A stretch of 64,000 bases of DNA from Falsiroseomonas oleicola (lineage in GTDB: Bacteria; Pseudomonadota; Alphaproteobacteria; Acetobacterales; Acetobacteraceae), in contig NZ_JAERQM010000008.1 in assembly GCF_019029495.1 (NCBI RefSeq), forward strand, positions 1 through 64,000, given 5' to 3'. Position 1 is the stretch's first letter. Every line of letters starts with the position of its first letter. The notes beneath the pieces are model-generated. The model saw only the letters and a program-made list of their open reading frames with translations, was not told where the DNA came from and ran no database searches. Below are positions 60,848-64,000 of this stretch, piece after piece. The translations under genes and the position numbers were made by a program.

Positions 60848-61860
60848 GTGGGGATGCGTCGGATCTCGGCGGAGGGCAGGAAGGAGGGATCGAAGACATC
60901 GCCCGGCGCCAGCGGCGTCGCCAGCCCGAAGGCGCGGGAGACGGTGGCGACGGATTCGGCAAAGCGGTCGGCACGCACGCCGCCCAGCCCATCCGCCCGG
61001 CTTTCCTCCGTGGTCAATTGCTTGGTGATGAGCCAGCGCAGCTTCTCCGTCTCCAGCGGCACGTCGGTCAGCGACTGGCGCTTGCGCAGCGCGGCGATCG
61101 CGGCCTCCGGCTCGGCCATCGCCGCCTGCCAACCGCGGGCGGAGGCGGCGGTGAAGCGACGCACGGCTTCCGGATTGCCCTCCAGCATCTTCTTCGAGGC
61201 GAGGATGCCATTGCCGTAGAGCGGCAGGCCGGCATCGGCGAAATAGGTGAAGCGGATATCCTCCGGCTTCGCCCCGGCGCGGGTCAGGCCGAAATACATG
61301 GTGCTGTCGAAGCCGAGGATGGCATCCGCATCGCCGCGCAGCAGGAAGGCCTCCCGCAGCCGCAGGTCGCCATATTGCCAGCGGATGGTGCTGGCATCGA
61401 GGCCGGCCACCGCGGCGAAGGCCGGGAAGATGCGATAGGCGCCATCGGTCAGCGCCGCGCCGATGCGCTTGCCGGCCAGCTTTGCCGCGCTGTCGATGCC
61501 GCTGCGGGTGAAGGAGGCGGCCGAGAGCGGGCTGCGGTAATAGACCATGTAGGTGCAGCGCGCGGCGGAGGCCGGGTTCTTGGCGTTGAATTCCAGCAGC
61601 ACGTTGATATCGCCGATGCCGAAGTCGTAGCTGCCGGAACCGACGCGCGTCACCGCCTCCCCCGACCCGCCCGAGCTGTCGAATTGCGGGCGCAGCCCGG
61701 CCTCGGCGTACCAGCCGCGTTCCTCGGCGAGGAAGAAGGCGGCGTTGGAGCCATCGAAGGGCGCGGCGAGCGAGACCTTGATGTCGAGCGGCGCCTGCGC
61801 ATGGGCGCGGGTGGCGAGAAGGGCGGGGGTGGCGAGCAGGAGGCGGCGGGTGATCCTCAT
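60844..61860 (-). CDS. NMT1/THI5-like ABC substrate-binding protein
   Basis: 338 aa receptor with RR export signal (RITRRLLLATPALLATRAHA). It has AAFFLAEERGWYAEAGLRPQF, GSGSYDFGIGDINVLLEF, and GKRIGAALTDGAYRIFPAF, like SsuA/TauA/THI5 pyrimidine or nitrile-type receptors. First gene of the hydantoinase operon; GTGA overlap. Its ATPase and permease are not in the window. Confidence 0.9.
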   Translation of the reverse strand: MRITRRLLLATPALLATRAHAQAPLDIKVSLAAPFDGSNAAFFLAEERGWYAEAGLRPQFDSSGGSGEAVTRVGSGSYDFGIGDINVLLEFNAKNPASAARCTYMVYYRSPLSAASFTRSGIDSAAKLAGKRIGAALTDGAYRIFPAFAAVAGLDASTIRWQYGDLRLREAFLLRGDADAILGFDSTMYFGLTRAGAKPEDIRFTYFADAGLPLYGNGILASKKMLEGNPEAVRRFTAASARGWQAAMAEPEAAIAALRKRQSLTDVPLETEKLRWLITKQLTTEESRADGLGGVRADRFAESVATVSRAFGLATPLAPGDVFDPSFLPSAEIRRIPT

Positions 61861-61872
61861 CGATGCGTGTCC

Positions 61873-61971
61873 CTGTCTGGTCCGTGCAGGCCAGACAGCA
61901 AGGGTCGTGCCAGCCCATTCCGGGGCCGGATTTGCCCCGAAATGCAGCTTCGGGCAGGATTGCGCACAATC
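61873..61971. promoter_or_regulatory. candidate GntR operators in the divergent gap
   Basis: Two inverted repeats: CTGTCTGG-N10-CCAGACAG (61873-61898) and GATTG-CGCA-CAATC (61958-61971). The latter resembles FadR/FCD-type operators. They lie between the receptor-hydrolase operon and its divergent GntR regulator gene. Confidence 0.5.
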
Positions 61972-61992
61972 CAGTGCGCGGGAGTGCGGCAT

Positions 61993-62721
61993 ATGCGCCA
62001 AGGCGCGGGGCGTTTGGTGGGGGTGGTGACGCCGGCGACCAGGCCCAAGGCGGAGGATGCGGAGGGTGTCCACGCCCATCTGTTCCAGGCCATCGTCGAC
62101 CAGCGCCTGCCGCCCGGCGCCAAGCTCACCGAACAATCCCTGGTCGAGACCTTCGACATCGGCCGCCGCGCCATCGGCGATGCGCTGCGCCGGCTGGTCT
62201 GGGAGAGACTGGCGGTGGCCCCGCCCAATCGCGGCGTCTTCGTCGCGGCGCCCGATGCCGAGGAAGCCCGCGCCATCTTCGCCGCCCGCCGCGCCATCGA
62301 GGCCGGCACGACGGAGGCCGTGGCCCGGCGCGGCGATCCGAAACAGGCGGACGCTCTGGCGGCCAACCTGGCGGAGGAAGCCCGGCTGCGAAAGGCCGGG
62401 CGGGTGCGGGAGGCGATCGGCCTGTCGGGCGGCTTCCACACCCTGGTGGCGCGGCTGTCCGGCAATCCGATCCTGGAGGAACAGGTCAGGCTGCTGGTGG
62501 CGCGCACCAGCCTGGTGGTCGCGCTATATGAGGACCGCAATGGCCTCGCCTGCTGGCATGACGACCATGCGGAGCTGGTGGCGCTGATCCGCGCCCGCCG
62601 CCACCGCGCCGCCGCCGGCCTGATGCAGCGGCATCTCTCGGAGCTTGAGCTCGGCCTGCGGCTGGACCGACCACCGACCGAGGGGCTGGACATCCGGCTG
62701 ATGCTGGCACGCCAGGGCTGA
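61993..62721 (+). CDS. GntR/FCD family transcriptional regulator
   Basis: 242 aa. Winged helix: EGVHAHLFQAIVDQRLPPGAKLTEQSLVE, then RRAIGDALRRLVWERLAVAPPNRGVFV; FCD ligand domain: AIFAARRAIEAGTTEAV and HDDHAELVALIRARRHRAAAGLMQRH. GGGAG lies 8 nt before ATG 61993. It likely controls the divergent hydantoinase operon and senses its substrate. Ligand unknown. Confidence 0.92.
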   Translation: MRQGAGRLVGVVTPATRPKAEDAEGVHAHLFQAIVDQRLPPGAKLTEQSLVETFDIGRRAIGDALRRLVWERLAVAPPNRGVFVAAPDAEEARAIFAARRAIEAGTTEAVARRGDPKQADALAANLAEEARLRKAGRVREAIGLSGGFHTLVARLSGNPILEEQVRLLVARTSLVVALYEDRNGLACWHDDHAELVALIRARRHRAAAGLMQRHLSELELGLRLDRPPTEGLDIRLMLARQG

Positions 62722-62805
62722 CACATTCCTGACACGAAACGTGCTTCATTTTTCCAGGATTGGCCGCACAGACTGAGACCGGTCACACCCCAAGGAAAAC
62801 ATCCC

Positions 62806-63165
62806 ATGCGTCGTCTTCTGCTCGCCGGTTTCGCGGCGATGTGCCTGTCCCCCGCGGTCCAGGCGCAGGGGCGCCAGGATTTCACGATGGTCAATCGCAC
62901 CGGCTACCAGATCAACGAGATCTATGTCGGCCCATCCAGCAGCCCGAACTGGGGCCGCGACCTGCTCGGCCAGAACGTGCTGGCCAATGGCCGCAGCTTC
63001 AACGTGAACTTCACCGGCAATTCCCGCGAATGCCTCTGGGACATCAAGATCGTCTATGAGGATCGCGACCAGTCCGAATTGCGACAGGTCGATCTGTGCC
63101 GCGTCAGCCGGGTGACCATGTTCTGGGACCGCCAGCGCAACAACACGCGCTTCGTCGCGGAGTAG
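62806..63165 (+). CDS. small exported protein of unknown function
   Basis: 119 aa. Signal peptide RRLLLAGFAAMCLSPAVQAQG, then DFTMVNRTGYQINEIYVGPSSS, NWGRDLLGQNVLANG and a two-Cys C-terminal half (ECLWDIKIVYEDRD, VDLCRVSRVTMFW). A beta-rich periplasmic fold is likely. I do not recognise a function. Its stop lies close to a convergent methyltransferase gene. Confidence 0.8.
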   Translation: MRRLLLAGFAAMCLSPAVQAQGRQDFTMVNRTGYQINEIYVGPSSSPNWGRDLLGQNVLANGRSFNVNFTGNSRECLWDIKIVYEDRDQSELRQVDLCRVSRVTMFWDRQRNNTRFVAE

Positions 63166-63171
63166 AACGCC

Positions 63172-63900
63172 TCAATTGGCCGCCTTCACGAGCAGAAAAC
63201 TCGGCCGGTCACGCTCCTCCGCCCAGTCCGGCTCGGCTTCCAGCTGCGCCGGGCTGGGCGACCATTCCTCCAGCTTCGTCAGGGTGAAGCCGGCGCCGAT
63301 CAGGGCGTTGACCAGCGTGCCCAGGCCCCGGTGCTGCTTCACCACGCCGGGGGCGAGCCAGTCGGTCACGCGCGGCCCGTCCTCCAGATAATCATCCAGC
63401 GCCCAGACCCGCTGGCCCTCGGCCGGCGTGATCCAGCCGGGGTTGCTCGGCGCCGTCAGCAGCGGATGTTCCTGGGAGAAGACCAGCACCCCCTTCGGCG
63501 CCATCGCCGCATGCACCCGGCGCAGCATGTCCGGCAGTTCAACCACATAGTGGAAGGCGAGCGAGGAGAAGACGAGGTCGAAGGCGGCGATGGGAATGTC
63601 CAGCGCCTCCAGGTCCCCCTGGCGGTATTCGATGCCCTCGCCCTCGGTCAGCGCCGCGGCGCGTTCCAGCATGCGGGTGGAGACATCGAGGGCGAGCACG
63701 CTCTCCGCCCCCTGCCCCATCGCCCAGCGGGCGAACGAGCCATAGCCGCAGCCAAGGTCGAGCACCCGCTTCCCCGCCATCTCCGGCAGCAGGGCCTGGA
63801 GGGCCGGCCATTCCGGCGCGGCCTCCAGCCCCTTCTCCGAGCGTGGCAGCCGCGCATAGGCGGCGAAGAAGTCCGGACGGTCGTAGAGGCTTTCGGTCAC
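63172..63900 (-). CDS. class I SAM-dependent methyltransferase
   Basis: 242 aa. SAM motif I VLDLGCGYGSFARWA, ALDVSTRML, and YRQGDLEALDIPIAAFDLVF; a UbiE-like small-molecule methyltransferase, target unknown. Start is GTG 63900, 1 nt after the stop of the upstream gene, so translation is coupled. In-frame sequence further upstream belongs to the other gene. Confidence 0.88.
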   Translation of the reverse strand: MTESLYDRPDFFAAYARLPRSEKGLEAAPEWPALQALLPEMAGKRVLDLGCGYGSFARWAMGQGAESVLALDVSTRMLERAAALTEGEGIEYRQGDLEALDIPIAAFDLVFSSLAFHYVVELPDMLRRVHAAMAPKGVLVFSQEHPLLTAPSNPGWITPAEGQRVWALDDYLEDGPRVTDWLAPGVVKQHRGLGTLVNALIGAGFTLTKLEEWSPSPAQLEAEPDWAEERDRPSFLLVKAAN

Positions 63901-63901
63901 C

Positions 63902-64000
63902 TCACCGCCCGTGCCGCTTCCGCCATTCGGCGAAGCGTTCCAGGTTGCTCTCATCGGTCGGCGGATACAGGCCGAGGATGGATTGGCCGCCGGCCACCTG
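63902..64000 (-). CDS. 3' end of an unidentified gene
   Basis: The last 32 codons plus stop, ending SNLERFAEWRKRHGR, run off the window. The gene is coupled to the methyltransferase start (TGA-G-GTG). Too short to name. Confidence 0.6.
   Translation of the reverse strand, partial: QVAGGQSILGLYPPTDESNLERFAEWRKRHGR

Overview
This window is high-GC DNA that is densely packed with genes. It fits an alphaproteobacterium of the Acetobacteraceae, close to Roseomonas and its relatives. The reasons are four solitary Bug-type tricarboxylate-binding receptors, a TrcR/DUF1013 regulator beside DUF1192, an alphaproteobacterial L31, DUF465 pairs, many RR-type export signals and the general codon style. No rRNA, tRNA, CRISPR array, transposase or phage gene was seen.

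Layout. 1-4.5 kb: two Bug receptors, an MFS exporter and small proteins. 4.8-9.5 kb: cell-wall genes (RlpA, a coupled LdtD/MepK-like pair), a divergent LysR/DUF1127 pair with a T-N11-A operator, a 162-bp MITE and two related small membrane proteins. 9.6-16.7 kb: Ldh2-type dehydrogenase with a PEP-mutase-family lyase, DUF2239 and GIY-YIG, a haloacid dehalogenase, a methyltransferase, and ChaN with a near-perfect Fur-like palindrome. 16.8-22.5 kb: a plus-strand run (DUF1028, MFS, Gfo/Idh/MocA, histidine phosphatase, aminoglycoside-type kinase) facing pobA.

22.6-38.5 kb is the centrepiece. It holds a hexapeptide acyltransferase of the phosphonate-metabolism type, a phosphonate monoester hydrolase, five full-length tandem peptide-type substrate-binding proteins, and then two ATPases and two permeases, all nearly touching. 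A BIME-like palindromic element follows, then a type I phosphodiesterase. An 11-bp-periodic Pho-box-like array precedes the hydrolase. I read this as an import-and-hydrolysis system for phosphonate or phosphate esters with an unusually enlarged receptor set. The substrate assignment is inference.

38.5-47.4 kb: a TRAP system with a fused permease, a TAXI receptor and, unusually, a coupled ABC-type amino-acid-like receptor; then a further peptide receptor, a fourth Bug receptor and an MsbA-like exporter whose start codon lies in a hairpin. 47.4-57.4 kb: housekeeping genes (pdxY, SDR, rpmE, small heat-shock protein, TrcR, DUF465 pair, purEK, OmpA, GST, DUF1194). The small heat-shock gene carries a clear ROSE-like RNA thermometer and an RpoH-like promoter. 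57.5-62.7 kb: a tightly overlapping catabolic operon (NMT1-type receptor, hydantoinase-like amidohydrolase, atypical SDR, DUF1445, GlcG-like protein) divergent from a GntR/FCD regulator. The window ends with a small secreted protein, a methyltransferase and the 3' end of one more gene.
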